This document shows positions 34,071 through 43,264 of a stretch of 64,000 nucleotides of DNA, piece by piece; position 1 is the first letter of the stretch; each line of letters starts with the position of its first letter. Source of the DNA: Shimia aestuarii. Its GTDB lineage: Bacteria > Pseudomonadota > Alphaproteobacteria > Rhodobacterales > Rhodobacteraceae. A model generated the notes under the pieces. That model was given only the letters and a program-made list of their open reading frames with translations. It was not told where the DNA came from and did not search any database. Position numbers and translations under genes: made by a program. The DNA is taken from the NCBI RefSeq assembly GCF_022814865.1, contig NZ_JAKVRD010000012.1:1-64000 (forward strand), read 5' to 3'.

Positions 34071-35366
34071 TTGATCGAAGTATACGTCAGCATGACGATG
34101 GAAATTCTTCACAACGGGCATTTGAAAGTCCTGAAGGAAGCAAAGCGACATGGACGTGTGACCGTCGGTCTCCTGACGGATGCCGCTCTTGAGAACAAGA
34201 AAGCACTGCCGCTTTTGTCTTTTGAACAGAGGCGGGAAATTCTCGAGTCCCTCGACTGTGTCGATGCAGTGATTGCGCAGGATACTTGGGGGTTCGATGC
34301 TATCCTTGAGCAGTACAAGCCAAACGTCTTTGTGCACGGGGACAAATGGGATGGTCCGTTGCAGGGGATGCGCGACCGCGTGATAGAACAGCTCAAAAGC
34401 TATGGTGGGCAATTCGTTGAACTCCCCTATAGCCATGAATTTGATACCGGCAGTATCGCGCCACAAATGACCGCGGCGCTTGCCTCTCCTTATGCCCGGC
34501 AGAAAGCATTTCGCCGCCTCCTAGAGTCGCAGAGGTTGGTGCGTATCCTCGAGGCTCATAGCCCTTTGGCAGCGCTCATCGGGGAGAACATGCAAGTCGA
34601 ACGTGATGGCAAGATCCTTCAGTTCGACGGGTTCTGGTCGAGTTCCTTGACCGATAGTACGGAAATGGGCCTGCCGGACATCGAAGCGCTCGACGTGTCG
34701 CGACGCTTGCAGAACATAGACGAGATTTATGAGGTCACGACTAAACCTCTGGTGATGGACGCAGATACAGGCGGCAAGCCCGAGCATTTCGAACTGCGGA
34801 CGAGAACGATGGAGCGTATGGGCATCGCCGCGGCCATCATCGAGGATAAGACGGGCCTCAAGAAGAACTCCCTTCTAGGTACGGACGTGCCCCAGACGCA
34901 GGCCGACGTGTCTGAATTCTGTGAAAAGATCCAAGCCGGAATCGAAGGGCAGAAATACAATGGCTTGATGGTTATTGCCCGGCTCGAAAGCCTCATTCTT
35001 GGAAAGGGTGTCGATGATGCCCTGATGCGCGCGGATGCCTACGTCAGTGCTGGCGCGGGGGCGGTCATGATCCATTCCAAGGAAAAGGAACCAGACGAAG
35101 TCTTCGCCTTTACCGATCAGTTCCGAAGAACGCACCCTGATGTGCCGATTGTTGTCGTGCCATCATCCTATAACCGCGTGAAGGATCATGAGTTGCAGGA
35201 GCATGGGGTCAAGGTCATCATCTACGCCAACCACATGCTCCGTGCCTCCTACAAGGCGATGGAGAAGGTGGCGCGGGCGATTCTGGCCAATGGGCGCACC
35301 GCTGAAATCGAAGATGATATCATCTCGATCAAACAAATCCTGAAACTGATACCGGGCACCACGTAA
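34071..35366 (+). CDS. aepX: Bifunctional cytidylyltransferase / phosphoenolpyruvate mutase
   Basis: 431 aa from a TTG at 34071 that follows GAGGGGGCAGG and sits at the true domain start; the frame stays open to a GTG at 33951. Residues 1-130 are a cytidylyltransferase-like domain (HNGH at 14-17, then TVGLLTDAAL). Residues 200-431 are PEP mutase: catalytic EDKTGLKKNS (258-267), DADTGG for metal, and GAGAVMIHSKEKEPDE. PEP mutase forms the C-P bond of all known natural phosphonates. The fused nucleotidyl domain is common in bacterial phosphonate loci. Overlaps the decarboxylase gene by one base (TAATG). Confidence 0.95.
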   Translation: MIEVYVSMTMEILHNGHLKVLKEAKRHGRVTVGLLTDAALENKKALPLLSFEQRREILESLDCVDAVIAQDTWGFDAILEQYKPNVFVHGDKWDGPLQGMRDRVIEQLKSYGGQFVELPYSHEFDTGSIAPQMTAALASPYARQKAFRRLLESQRLVRILEAHSPLAALIGENMQVERDGKILQFDGFWSSSLTDSTEMGLPDIEALDVSRRLQNIDEIYEVTTKPLVMDADTGGKPEHFELRTRTMERMGIAAAIIEDKTGLKKNSLLGTDVPQTQADVSEFCEKIQAGIEGQKYNGLMVIARLESLILGKGVDDALMRADAYVSAGAGAVMIHSKEKEPDEVFAFTDQFRRTHPDVPIVVVPSSYNRVKDHELQEHGVKVIIYANHMLRASYKAMEKVARAILANGRTAEIEDDIISIKQILKLIPGTT

Positions 35367-36511
35367 TGCTAGATGCCGAGGAATTCCTCGCCGACCTTTC
35401 GGCATTGGGCGTAGAGCGCTTCTTTGGCGTGCCAGACTCTCTTCTCAGCAGCCTCATTGTTGGCCTCGAGACGCGGGCGGCGCATGGACGTTGCCGGTTC
35501 GAAGTCACGGCAGATGAAGGGGCGGCAGTCGGACTTGCAATTGGCAGCTATCTCGGGAGCAAGGTTCCAGCTGCCGTATTCATGCAGAACTCGGGTCTCG
35601 GCAACGCCGTCAACCCGCTGACCTCGCTTGCGCACGACAAGGTCTACGGCATCCCAATGCTGCTCCTCGTTGGCTGGCGTGGCGAGATGACTGCAGAGGG
35701 TCAGCTTAAGGACGAGCCGCAGCACGTTTTCCAAGGCGAGATTACCTGCAGCATGCTTGAGTTGCTTGATGTGCCCTACGCCGTGATCGGAACCGACGAT
35801 GAGGCTGAAGGGGTGCGAAAACAGGTGGCCGACCTTTTGAGCCTCTCCGAATTGCAGAGCAAACCCGTGGCGCTTGTGATCCGCAAGAACACGTTCGCTC
35901 CAGCGCAGAAACCCGTAGACCAACAGACCACCCTTCCAACACGCGAAGATGCCATCAAGACAGCACTTGACGCTTTGGGTGCGACCCCGGTTGTTGCAAC
36001 AACCGGCAAAATATCTCGCGAGGTCTACGAGATTCAGCAGGCCAACAGCATTGGTGGTCCGTCTTTTTTGTCGGTCGGAGGTATGGGGCATGCGGTCATG
36101 ATCGCGACCGGTTTGGCCATGAGTATACCGGGGCATAAAGTGGCCTGTTTCGACGGAGATGGGGCCGTGCTCATGCATGCCGGAAGTCTTGCGACCTCGG
36201 CGCGTCAGGACAACCTTGTCCATATCGTCTTTAACAACAGGGTGCATGACTCTGTCGGTGGTCAAACCACGGCGGGACCAGATGCGACGTTGAGCGACCT
36301 AGCCACAGCGCTCGGTTATGGGAGTGCGGTACGGTTGACCTCGCTGGAAGAGATCAGGCCTGCTCTGTCCAGGGCGCTCGCATCAAGTCACGCAAGCCTT
36401 CTAGAGATCATGGTCGCACCCGGTGCGCGATCCAATCTCGGACGCCCCAAAGCCACGCCATCTAATAGTAAGCTCGCCTTTATGGATATGCTTGGACCAA
36501 GAAATGACTGA
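35366..36511 (+). CDS. aepY: Phosphonopyruvate decarboxylase
   Basis: 381 aa. Thiamine-diphosphate enzyme: N-terminal FFGVPDSLLSSLI and ADEGAAVGLAIG, QNSGLGNAVNPLTSL, GWRGE; C-terminal ThDP/Mg motif FDGDGAVLMHAGSLATSA ending in FNN. These are the standard features of Ppd, which turns phosphonopyruvate into phosphonoacetaldehyde and pulls the unfavourable mutase step forward. Coupled to both neighbours by overlapping start and stop codons. Confidence 0.95.
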   Translation: MLDAEEFLADLSALGVERFFGVPDSLLSSLIVGLETRAAHGRCRFEVTADEGAAVGLAIGSYLGSKVPAAVFMQNSGLGNAVNPLTSLAHDKVYGIPMLLLVGWRGEMTAEGQLKDEPQHVFQGEITCSMLELLDVPYAVIGTDDEAEGVRKQVADLLSLSELQSKPVALVIRKNTFAPAQKPVDQQTTLPTREDAIKTALDALGATPVVATTGKISREVYEIQQANSIGGPSFLSVGGMGHAVMIATGLAMSIPGHKVACFDGDGAVLMHAGSLATSARQDNLVHIVFNNRVHDSVGGQTTAGPDATLSDLATALGYGSAVRLTSLEEIRPALSRALASSHASLLEIMVAPGARSNLGRPKATPSNSKLAFMDMLGPRND

Positions 36512-37493
36512 TATGCTCTCTGCGGCGCGGATCGCCGCCTACAATACCGAGAAACCGCTCTTCACGGCGGGCCCTGCAAGCCTTGTCTATGAAAACGTGG
36601 CGGCCTTGCGCCCTTGTTTCGGGCGCGGAGACCAAGCCTTTCTAGATAGCTACGCGCGCGTGCTCGACATGGTGTCCAAGTTGGCCGGGCAGGACAAGAC
36701 AGTGGCTATGCAAGGTTCGGGTACAAGCGCGATCGAGGTCATGATTGCCAATTTTCTCTATGGCAAGGTGCTTGTGGTCGACTCGGGCTACTATGCGCAA
36801 CGCTTGCACATGATCGCCGAAAGCCGTCGCAAGCGGGACGGGTTTATTCGCAAGATAGACATTGTGAACTGGCAAGAGATCGACCATGTGGGTGGCTCCT
36901 ATGATTGGGTCCTCGCTGTCTACACGGAAACCAGCGAAGCCACGCTCGTTCCCATTTCTGGCCTTGCAAATCTGGTGCGTCGGGTCGGCGGCAAGCTTGC
37001 CTTGGATGCGACGGCGTCTATCGGGCTTGAAACCGGGCACGACGCTGCAGATGTCACTGCGTTTAGCTCTTGTAAGGGGCTTTTCGGCCTGACCGGAGCC
37101 GGGTTCATTTCCTATTCTTGCGATGCGGAGAATGCGGTCGAGGACATGATCGCCGATCTTTCGACTTATGCCGACAAGAAAACGACAGGCCCGTACCATG
37201 CGATCCTGTCTCTCGAGCCTGTTCTGGAAAACCACGCCGATCACCGTGAAGCTGTTGTCATCAACAAGCGGGTCTTTTGTGACCGGTTCAGTGACCATCT
37301 GCTCTACAGTGCAGAGCAACAGCCTTTGCTTTGTACGGCGCTCGATGTGGGGATACGGGCAACGGATTCTCAAGCGGTGCTCTACGCTCCTCGCCAAACA
37401 CGCGCGGCGAGCATCACATGCCATATCGGTGAGGTCCATCTTGGTGCGCGGGCAGAAGGCAAGATCGTCGACCTCCTCGAGGTCGCGACCTAG
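36504..37493 (+). CDS. 2-aminoethylphosphonate-forming aminotransferase (PhnW/class V-like)
   Basis: 329 aa from ATG 36504, which overlaps the decarboxylase stop by 8 bases; ATG 36513 is an alternative. Class V PLP fold: FTAGPASLVYENV, MQGSGTSAIEVMIANFL, AVYTETSEATLVPI, LALDATASIG and PLP lysine in SSCKGLFGLTGAGF. Placed after mutase and decarboxylase it is predicted to transaminate phosphonoacetaldehyde to 2-aminoethylphosphonate. Direction (synthesis rather than breakdown) follows from its partners. Confidence 0.88.
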   Translation: MTDMLSAARIAAYNTEKPLFTAGPASLVYENVAALRPCFGRGDQAFLDSYARVLDMVSKLAGQDKTVAMQGSGTSAIEVMIANFLYGKVLVVDSGYYAQRLHMIAESRRKRDGFIRKIDIVNWQEIDHVGGSYDWVLAVYTETSEATLVPISGLANLVRRVGGKLALDATASIGLETGHDAADVTAFSSCKGLFGLTGAGFISYSCDAENAVEDMIADLSTYADKKTTGPYHAILSLEPVLENHADHREAVVINKRVFCDRFSDHLLYSAEQQPLLCTALDVGIRATDSQAVLYAPRQTRAASITCHIGEVHLGARAEGKIVDLLEVAT

Positions 37494-37553
37494 ATGCTGC
37501 CAATCGTTCAGGGGTGGGTCGCGCCGGGGCGGCTTGTGCTTTAGACAGTCTCT

Positions 37554-38675
37554 ATGAAAAACGAACCTCTTTTCGAGATATTCCTGCAGGCGACGCCGGG
37601 TCTGGAAGTTGTGTTGCGTGACGAAGCCGTCGAGGCGGGATTTCGCAAGCCCAAGGCAACCGCCGGTGGCGTGCGATTCCGGGGGCGTTGGAGCGATGTC
37701 TGGCGCGCCAACCTCGTGCTGCGCGGTGCAAGCCGAGTGTTGGTGCGGATTGCTGCGTTTCAGGCTATGCATCTGACGCAACTTGAGAAACTGGCTTCAG
37801 AGCTGCCGTGGAATAGGTACCTGCGCGCGGACGTGCCGGTGCGGGTGGAGGTGACGACGCGGCGGTCGAAGATTTATCATGCGGGGGCGGCGCGGGAGCG
37901 GGTGGAGCGGGCTTTGGGGAGCCGTGGTCTTGCGCTGAGCGAAGACGCAGCGGTCTCGGTCCGTGTCAGAATTGAAGAGAACCAATGTGTCTTCTCGCTC
38001 GATACCTCGGGCGAGCTTCTGCACAAGCGCGGCTACAAGGAGGCCGTGGCCAAGGCGCCAATGCGCGAGACCCTGGCGGCGCTTTTCTTGCGCGCGGCTG
38101 GCTTTGACGGGGCGGAGCCGGTGCTTGATCCGATGTGTGGCTCTGGGACGTTCGTGATCGAGGCGGCGGAGATGGCAGCAGGGCTCGCGCCGGGGCGGGC
38201 GCGGTCCTTTGCCTTTGAGCATCTCGCGACGTTCGACGCCGATGCATGGGCAGAAATCCAAGCGGAGTTAGAGACAAAAACAGTCTCTAACAAAGGGAAA
38301 ACGCGCTTTATTGGCTCTGACCGAAATGCCGGTGCGATCGATGCGGCGCGGGCCAACGCTGCGCGCGCCGGGGTCTTGGAGCAAACCAATTTCGACGTGC
38401 GCAGTGTCGGTGATCTTGAGCGGCCGGAAGGGCCTGCGGGGCTTGTCATTGTGAACCCGCCTTACGGGGCGCGGATCGGGGACAAGCGGGGATTGTTCGC
38501 GTTGCACAGCGCCTTGGGGCAGCGGTTGAAAGAGCATTTCCAAGGCTGGCGCGTGGGGATTGTCACCACCGAAGAGAGCCTGGCGCGGGCGACGGGGTTG
38601 CCGTTTGAGCCGCCCGGTCCGCCGGTTGCGCATGGCGGTCTGAAGGTGCGTCTCTACCAGACGAAACCGCTCTGA
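37554..38675 (+). CDS. THUMP-domain class I SAM-dependent RNA methyltransferase (RlmL N-terminal-like)
   Basis: 373 aa. N-terminal THUMP-like region (EIFLQATPGLEVVLRDE, then the ferredoxin-like part to about 160) and a methyltransferase domain with VLDPMCGSGTFVIEAAEMA and NPPYGARIGDKRGLF, the N6-guanine-type RNA methylase pattern of RlmL/YcbY N-terminal halves. Predicted to modify 23S rRNA. A housekeeping gene between the phosphonate operon and glycosyltransferases. Codon use seems to shift to higher GC within it at about 37.8 kb. Confidence 0.9.
   Translation: MKNEPLFEIFLQATPGLEVVLRDEAVEAGFRKPKATAGGVRFRGRWSDVWRANLVLRGASRVLVRIAAFQAMHLTQLEKLASELPWNRYLRADVPVRVEVTTRRSKIYHAGAARERVERALGSRGLALSEDAAVSVRVRIEENQCVFSLDTSGELLHKRGYKEAVAKAPMRETLAALFLRAAGFDGAEPVLDPMCGSGTFVIEAAEMAAGLAPGRARSFAFEHLATFDADAWAEIQAELETKTVSNKGKTRFIGSDRNAGAIDAARANAARAGVLEQTNFDVRSVGDLERPEGPAGLVIVNPPYGARIGDKRGLFALHSALGQRLKEHFQGWRVGIVTTEESLARATGLPFEPPGPPVAHGGLKVRLYQTKPL
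38267..38291. repeat. 9-bp inverted repeat inside the THUMP methyltransferase gene
   Basis: GTTAGAGAC (38267-38275) and GTCTCTAAC (38283-38291) with a 7-nt A-rich loop. It lies in the linker-coding part between conserved methyltransferase blocks and is much poorer in GC than its surroundings. A related AGACAGTCTCTA lies just before this gene's start at 37542-37553. Confidence 0.45.
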
Positions 38676-38727
38676 ATCCAACGTCGGTATTGCGTCTGTA
38701 TCGCGGTGGTGCGGATTTCGCGCACGG

Positions 38728-40374
38728 TTAGTGCCGGGTGCGCTGATCCCAGATGATCGTATCACCAAGGCGGGTCAGGTGATGCACGCCTTCACCCTCT
38801 GACATCTCGAGGCCGGGAGGCGTCTCGGCCGGGCGTTCCTCGAAGGCCTCGGGGGTCAGGGTGACGATCTCGCGGAATGCCATACCCTCGCCATAGTACG
38901 CGGTGCTATCTTGAACAGCGCGTAGGAGGCGTCCCTCGTGACGGAATACGCCGCCGGCGTTGCGCCCGGTGCCGCCACGGGCGGTGACGTCATGGCCCTT
39001 CTCGTTGATCGGGTGGGCGATCCAGTCGCCATTCACGGGATCGTCGCTATGGAAGATGGCGAGGTATCGATACATCCCGCCCGGGCAGGGGCTTTCGAGG
39101 GATGTCAGGAGCCAGAAGCGTCCGTCGTGTTCGAAGAGGACGCTATCGGCGGCATTCACATCCCAGAGGATGACGCGGTGGCGCTGCCATTCGGCGGGGA
39201 AATGGCTACAGCGCCAAAGCTCCAGCCGTCCGTTCTTGCCGGTTTCGGGAAGCATGTAGAGTTCTCCCTCGTGGCGGAACAGGAAGGGAAAGGAGGTGTG
39301 CACGCCGGGATCGAGCACCGGAATTGTGCGGCCCTGCGGATCAATCAATGGCAAGGCCGAGAGCGCGGCGCGGTCATCGAAATAGTTCAAGTCTTCGAAG
39401 AAGGCCCACAGGATGCCGTTCTCCTCGATGAGGAAGGGGTCGGCGTAGTAGTGCCCGAAGGGAGCCTTGATTGTCTGCGTGGGACCGTCGCCTGTCTTGT
39501 AGTGGAGGATGAATTCCTCTTTGTACATGCGCCAGAACGGATTGTGGTCGAGATGAAAATCATCGAGACGATAGAGGAACTGATCGATGCGTTTGTGCAG
39601 GCGGTAATAGGCGCGGGCGAGAAAACCGGCCCAGAGAGGGAAATCCGGTTTGAGCTTGTTTCGGGTCGAAAGCAGGCGGGTTGGGCGGCCCGAACTAATA
39701 TCGACATCTTCTTCGGGCAGTACGATCTCGCCGCGACAGACCGGCCCGGCAATGAGAGCGTTCATGACGGCCTGATCGTTCATATGCCGTTCGATGCGTT
39801 GCGTCGGGCGGATGGTTTCGAGGTCGCGGGCATGGTTCGCCCAGTCCTCGACGAGCGCACGAATGCGGGGGGCTGTGGCGTCGAGCCCCACGATCCCAGT
39901 CACGCATTCACGCATGCCCCAAGTCCAGCGTGGAGCGCCAAGCCGGTCGAGCACCTCGGGATTGCAACGTTCCTGTATCGGGGCCTGTCCGCGCAAGAGA
40001 TAGAGACCGTTGTCGCGCACGTGGGCGAGCATCGCATCTGGCCGGGTGAGCGGGATATTTGCGCTATCCATCCAGATCACGGGCCCTTGGGCGGCGGCGA
40101 CCTCGCGCCAGATCACCTCGGGCTTCCACGCGTAATTGCCGTGATGCGGCGGGTAATGCGGCGGAAGGGTCTCGAAATCGAGGGTTTCCCAGCGCAGCCA
40201 TGGGAAATGTTCGGTCAGAGAGGTGCGTTGCGCCAATGTCATGCCGAGATCGTAGACCACCCATTGCGCATCCCGCGTCCAGCCTTTGCGGTGGGCTGCG
40301 CCAAAGAGTTGGTGCAGGCAACGCGCATAGCGCGCGTCGGCGCCGGTCACGTAAAGGGGGTGGGGGTCTGTCAT
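38728..40374 (-). CDS. Two-domain protein: glycosyltransferase-like N terminus plus GINT1-like propeller
   Basis: 548 aa. Residues 1-240 look like a DUF1647-type glycosyltransferase (YVTGADARYARCL, GNYAWKPEVI, VIWMDSANIPL, NDQAVMNALI). Residues about 305-540 match the N-terminal domain of glucosamine inositolphosphorylceramide transferase 1 (GINT1), a five-blade beta-propeller-like fold: HYYADPFLIEENGILWAFFED, HTSFPFLFRHEGELYMLPET, and later GGVFRHEGRLLRAVQD. In plants GINT1 adds glucosamine to inositol phosphorylceramide; bacterial proteins with this domain are not characterised. The match is by eye. No signal peptide. Divergent from the GT-A gene at 40541. Confidence 0.65.
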   Translation of the reverse strand: MTDPHPLYVTGADARYARCLHQLFGAAHRKGWTRDAQWVVYDLGMTLAQRTSLTEHFPWLRWETLDFETLPPHYPPHHGNYAWKPEVIWREVAAAQGPVIWMDSANIPLTRPDAMLAHVRDNGLYLLRGQAPIQERCNPEVLDRLGAPRWTWGMRECVTGIVGLDATAPRIRALVEDWANHARDLETIRPTQRIERHMNDQAVMNALIAGPVCRGEIVLPEEDVDISSGRPTRLLSTRNKLKPDFPLWAGFLARAYYRLHKRIDQFLYRLDDFHLDHNPFWRMYKEEFILHYKTGDGPTQTIKAPFGHYYADPFLIEENGILWAFFEDLNYFDDRAALSALPLIDPQGRTIPVLDPGVHTSFPFLFRHEGELYMLPETGKNGRLELWRCSHFPAEWQRHRVILWDVNAADSVLFEHDGRFWLLTSLESPCPGGMYRYLAIFHSDDPVNGDWIAHPINEKGHDVTARGGTGRNAGGVFRHEGRLLRAVQDSTAYYGEGMAFREIVTLTPEAFEERPAETPPGLEMSEGEGVHHLTRLGDTIIWDQRTRH

Positions 40375-40540
40375 TCCGGTTTTCCACTCTGTCTGAGGTT
40401 ACTTAACCGGGTTTTTGCCGGGTTTGCCAGTTCGTGGTTTGCCTAAGGCGCGGTGACTGTTAAAGCCCTTGTCCTGAAGCGTTCTGCCAGACCCTGAGAC
40501 TTGGTTTTGGGCAAAACGCTTTTGAAAGAAGGAAGTCGGT

Positions 40541-41533
40541 ATGAGCCTGGCCATTGGCGTTATCGTGGGGATTTGCGGGTTGGCCGTGCTCGCAGGGGGG
40601 GCATGGTATGTGCATCACCTGTTCGAGGGAGAGCGCTATGTCCGAGATCGGCTCCGTGAGCGGCGGTTGGCCGGGGCGAGCCTTGCCGAATGGGACGCGC
40701 GCTGGGCCTTGGTCGAGGACAAGGCGGATGTTGTTGTTAGCCTGACCACGATCCCGAGCCGGATTGGCGTCATAGACCACGCGCTCAAGGGGCTTCTCGA
40801 CCAGAGTCGGCCGCCAAGAAAAATCGTTCTCAATGTGCCGTACCGGTCGTTGCGCGAAGATTGCGCCTATGAGGTGCCAGAACATCTTGAAGGATTGCGC
40901 GGCATCGAAATCCGGCGCTGTGAGGATATGGGCCCCGCGACCAAGGCGATCCCGACCTTGCTTGCCGAAGAGGCGGATCAGGTCGTGATGGTGGTCGACG
41001 ATGACCGGATCTATCCGCGCGATGCCGTGGAGGGGATCGAGAAGGCGGCGGCGGCGCTTCCCGATTGTGCGGTTTGCTATGCGGGGTGGACCGTACCGGA
41101 AACGCTTGTGGATGCGCCGACGACGATCCGAAGCAATCTTTTCATGTTGCCGCCCGCGCCATTGCGGGGGACGCGCCTTCGTGTGCCGCGCGAGACCGAC
41201 GTGCTTCTTGGGGTGTTTGGTTATGCCCTGCGGCCCCGGTTCTTCGATCTCGCGGTGTTGGCGGATTTCTCCGATATCCCGCGGGCCTGTTTCTTCGCCG
41301 ACGATGTGCGCACGAGCGCGCTATGTAAGGCCCCGAAGATGGTCGTGCCGACCCGCGGTCTAAGCTTTATTCCGCGCAAGGATTGGGGGCAGTTGCAGGA
41401 TACGGCGCTTGGCCACATCAACGCGGGCGATGGCAGCCTCGAAAACCGCTCGAACACCATTGCGATCCGGCACTACGCAGAGCGGTGGCGCGTCGGTGGT
41501 CCATCTCTGGCCAAGGCGCGGGAAACCCGGTAG
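40541..41533 (+). CDS. Membrane-anchored GT-A glycosyltransferase
   Basis: 330 aa. One N-terminal membrane helix (LAIGVIVGICGLAVLAGGAWYVHHLF) then a GT-A fold: VVVSLTTIPSRIG, CEDMGPATKAIPTLL, and the metal-binding VVMVVDDDRIYP; FADDVRTSALC near the end is a likely acceptor-site motif. SD AAGGAAG before the ATG. It lies 28 bases before the ABC transporter, so the two are probably co-transcribed. Substrate unknown. Confidence 0.75.
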   Translation: MSLAIGVIVGICGLAVLAGGAWYVHHLFEGERYVRDRLRERRLAGASLAEWDARWALVEDKADVVVSLTTIPSRIGVIDHALKGLLDQSRPPRKIVLNVPYRSLREDCAYEVPEHLEGLRGIEIRRCEDMGPATKAIPTLLAEEADQVVMVVDDDRIYPRDAVEGIEKAAAALPDCAVCYAGWTVPETLVDAPTTIRSNLFMLPPAPLRGTRLRVPRETDVLLGVFGYALRPRFFDLAVLADFSDIPRACFFADDVRTSALCKAPKMVVPTRGLSFIPRKDWGQLQDTALGHINAGDGSLENRSNTIAIRHYAERWRVGGPSLAKARETR

Positions 41534-41561
41534 CGTCAGCGACAAAAGACGAGGTTCATTG

Positions 41562-43262
41562 GTGAGCAAATCCCTATCCGATCTAGTGGCGAACAGCTCG
41601 CGCCCTGATAGCGCGCTTGAGCGGCGGCGCACGGTTCTACGCTATCTTCTCGTGACAAGTGGGGTTGTGCGGGATCCGATTATCGTTCTGACCTTTCTCA
41701 GCAGCCTGTCGCGCACGGGGTTGATGTATTCGATCAACGAAACCGCGCGCACTGCGGAGGACGGGATCAGCTATTGGGCGCTTGGAATTATCGCCTGTGC
41801 GCTGGCGATGTTGTTCTTCGGCTATGTGCTTCGGATTCGTCTCCACAAGCTCATCACGCGGGTGCGCGAGGCGACGCGAATCCGGCTTGCACGGACACTT
41901 TTGCGGGCGGATATCGATTTCCTGCAGTCGAGCCCGCACGGGCAGGTTCATAGCGCGATCACCCACGAGGTTGACCAGATGTCGGGGGCGATCGTCAACG
42001 TGGTCGAGACCGTTGAGGCGCTCGTGATCGTGATCTTTGTCGTACCTTACCTGTTCTGGATCAGCTGGACTTCGGGGATGGCGACCGTGGCGGCGATCAC
42101 GGTGGGTACACTCGGCTATCTGTTCTTCGACCGTCCGGCACGTCGTAGCATGTCGATTGCGTCGGATGCGCGGGGGCGGTTCTTTGACCGAGCGCGCGAT
42201 CTGTTGTCGGGATGGAAAGAACTCCGCCTGCGCAGTGCGCGGCGCAAGGCGCTTGAGGCAGAGACGATCGAAGTCATCGGCGAGGTCACGCAGCACACGA
42301 TTGCAGCTGAAAAATACTATGCCGCAAGCAACGCGATCGGGCAGGCGGCGGTGGTGCTTCTTCTATGTTTCGTGGTGATCGTGATTCCGCTTTTGCCGGG
42401 TGGGGGCGTGGCAGTGATGTTCCAGGTGCTCACGGTGATCTTCCTGACGAGCGGCCCCATCGAGATGATGTTTGGCGCTTTCCCGGTTCTGAGCCGGGCG
42501 GAGCATTCCTACTATCGCATTCAAGCGGTGGAAGAGGCGCTTCTCAAGGCGCAGTCCTCTGCGCTTGATGGTCCGGTCGAGGTTCCGGACGGGTTCAAGG
42601 AAATCCGTCTCGAACAGATCGCGGCGCGGGTTGGCGAGGATGATGGTCATGGCGGAGAAGCGTTTCAGCTTGGCCCGGTCGACCTCACGTTCACCCCTGG
42701 CGAGACAGTGTTCATCTGTGGCGGCAACGGATCCGGCAAGACGACGCTTCTTGATATCATCACAGGCTTGCGGCATCCCGATAGCGGCGAGGTGCGTCTT
42801 GATGGCGTGCCGCTCGACGCGGAAAGCCGCGCGTCGTATCGTGAGCTGTTCTCTTCGGTGTTCAGCAGCTTCCATCTTTTCTCGCGGGCCTATGGTCTTA
42901 AGGCGGAAGAGCTTGACCAGTTGCAGAAGCGCGTTGGGGAGCTCAACCTCTCAGGGCGCGTGACGATCCTCGAGGACAAGTTTTCGACGCTGGCGCTTTC
43001 GGCAGGGCAGAAACGCAGGCTCGCGCTTTCAGTGGCGCTTGCCGAACGCCGCCCGATCATCGTTCTTGACGAGTTCGCCGCCGACCAAGATCCGGCGCAC
43101 AGGGCGTTCTTTTATGATGTCCTGATTCCTGAGCTTTCTAAAGGTGGACAACTCGTGATCGCGATCACCCATGACGACCACCAGTTCGATAAGTGCGATC
43201 GCCTTATCAAGATGGCGGATGGGAAGGTCGAGAGCGTCACCAAACCGCGGCAGGTTGCATAA
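41562..43262 (+). CDS. ABC transporter, cyclic-peptide-export (SyrD/PvdE) type
   Basis: 566 aa from GTG 41562 with GAGG seven bases upstream. An N-terminal six-helix domain (residues about 25-330) is fused to an ATPase with Walker A GGNGSGKTTLL, signature LSAGQKRRLALS, and Walker B PIIVLDEFAADQDP, typical of the TIGR01194 exporters used by siderophore and lipopeptide systems. Here no NRPS is present, and the neighbours are glycosyltransferases and lipid enzymes, so export of a glycolipid or saccharide is more likely. The next gene starts 2 bases after its stop. Confidence 0.9.
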   Translation: MSKSLSDLVANSSRPDSALERRRTVLRYLLVTSGVVRDPIIVLTFLSSLSRTGLMYSINETARTAEDGISYWALGIIACALAMLFFGYVLRIRLHKLITRVREATRIRLARTLLRADIDFLQSSPHGQVHSAITHEVDQMSGAIVNVVETVEALVIVIFVVPYLFWISWTSGMATVAAITVGTLGYLFFDRPARRSMSIASDARGRFFDRARDLLSGWKELRLRSARRKALEAETIEVIGEVTQHTIAAEKYYAASNAIGQAAVVLLLCFVVIVIPLLPGGGVAVMFQVLTVIFLTSGPIEMMFGAFPVLSRAEHSYYRIQAVEEALLKAQSSALDGPVEVPDGFKEIRLEQIAARVGEDDGHGGEAFQLGPVDLTFTPGETVFICGGNGSGKTTLLDIITGLRHPDSGEVRLDGVPLDAESRASYRELFSSVFSSFHLFSRAYGLKAEELDQLQKRVGELNLSGRVTILEDKFSTLALSAGQKRRLALSVALAERRPIIVLDEFAADQDPAHRAFFYDVLIPELSKGGQLVIAITHDDHQFDKCDRLIKMADGKVESVTKPRQVA

Positions 43263-43264
43263 GC

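Noticed and set aside
38938-40446. 502-codon plus-strand open frame
   Set aside because: It is antisense to the two-domain glycosyltransferase/GINT1-like gene in GC-rich DNA. It shows no family motif and its product is repetitive in Glu, Gly and Val as expected of a shadow frame.
41562-43262. Siderophore or lipopeptide export system
   Set aside because: The ABC protein is of the SyrD/PvdE type, but there is no NRPS, siderophore or receptor gene nearby, so a peptide cargo was not assumed.
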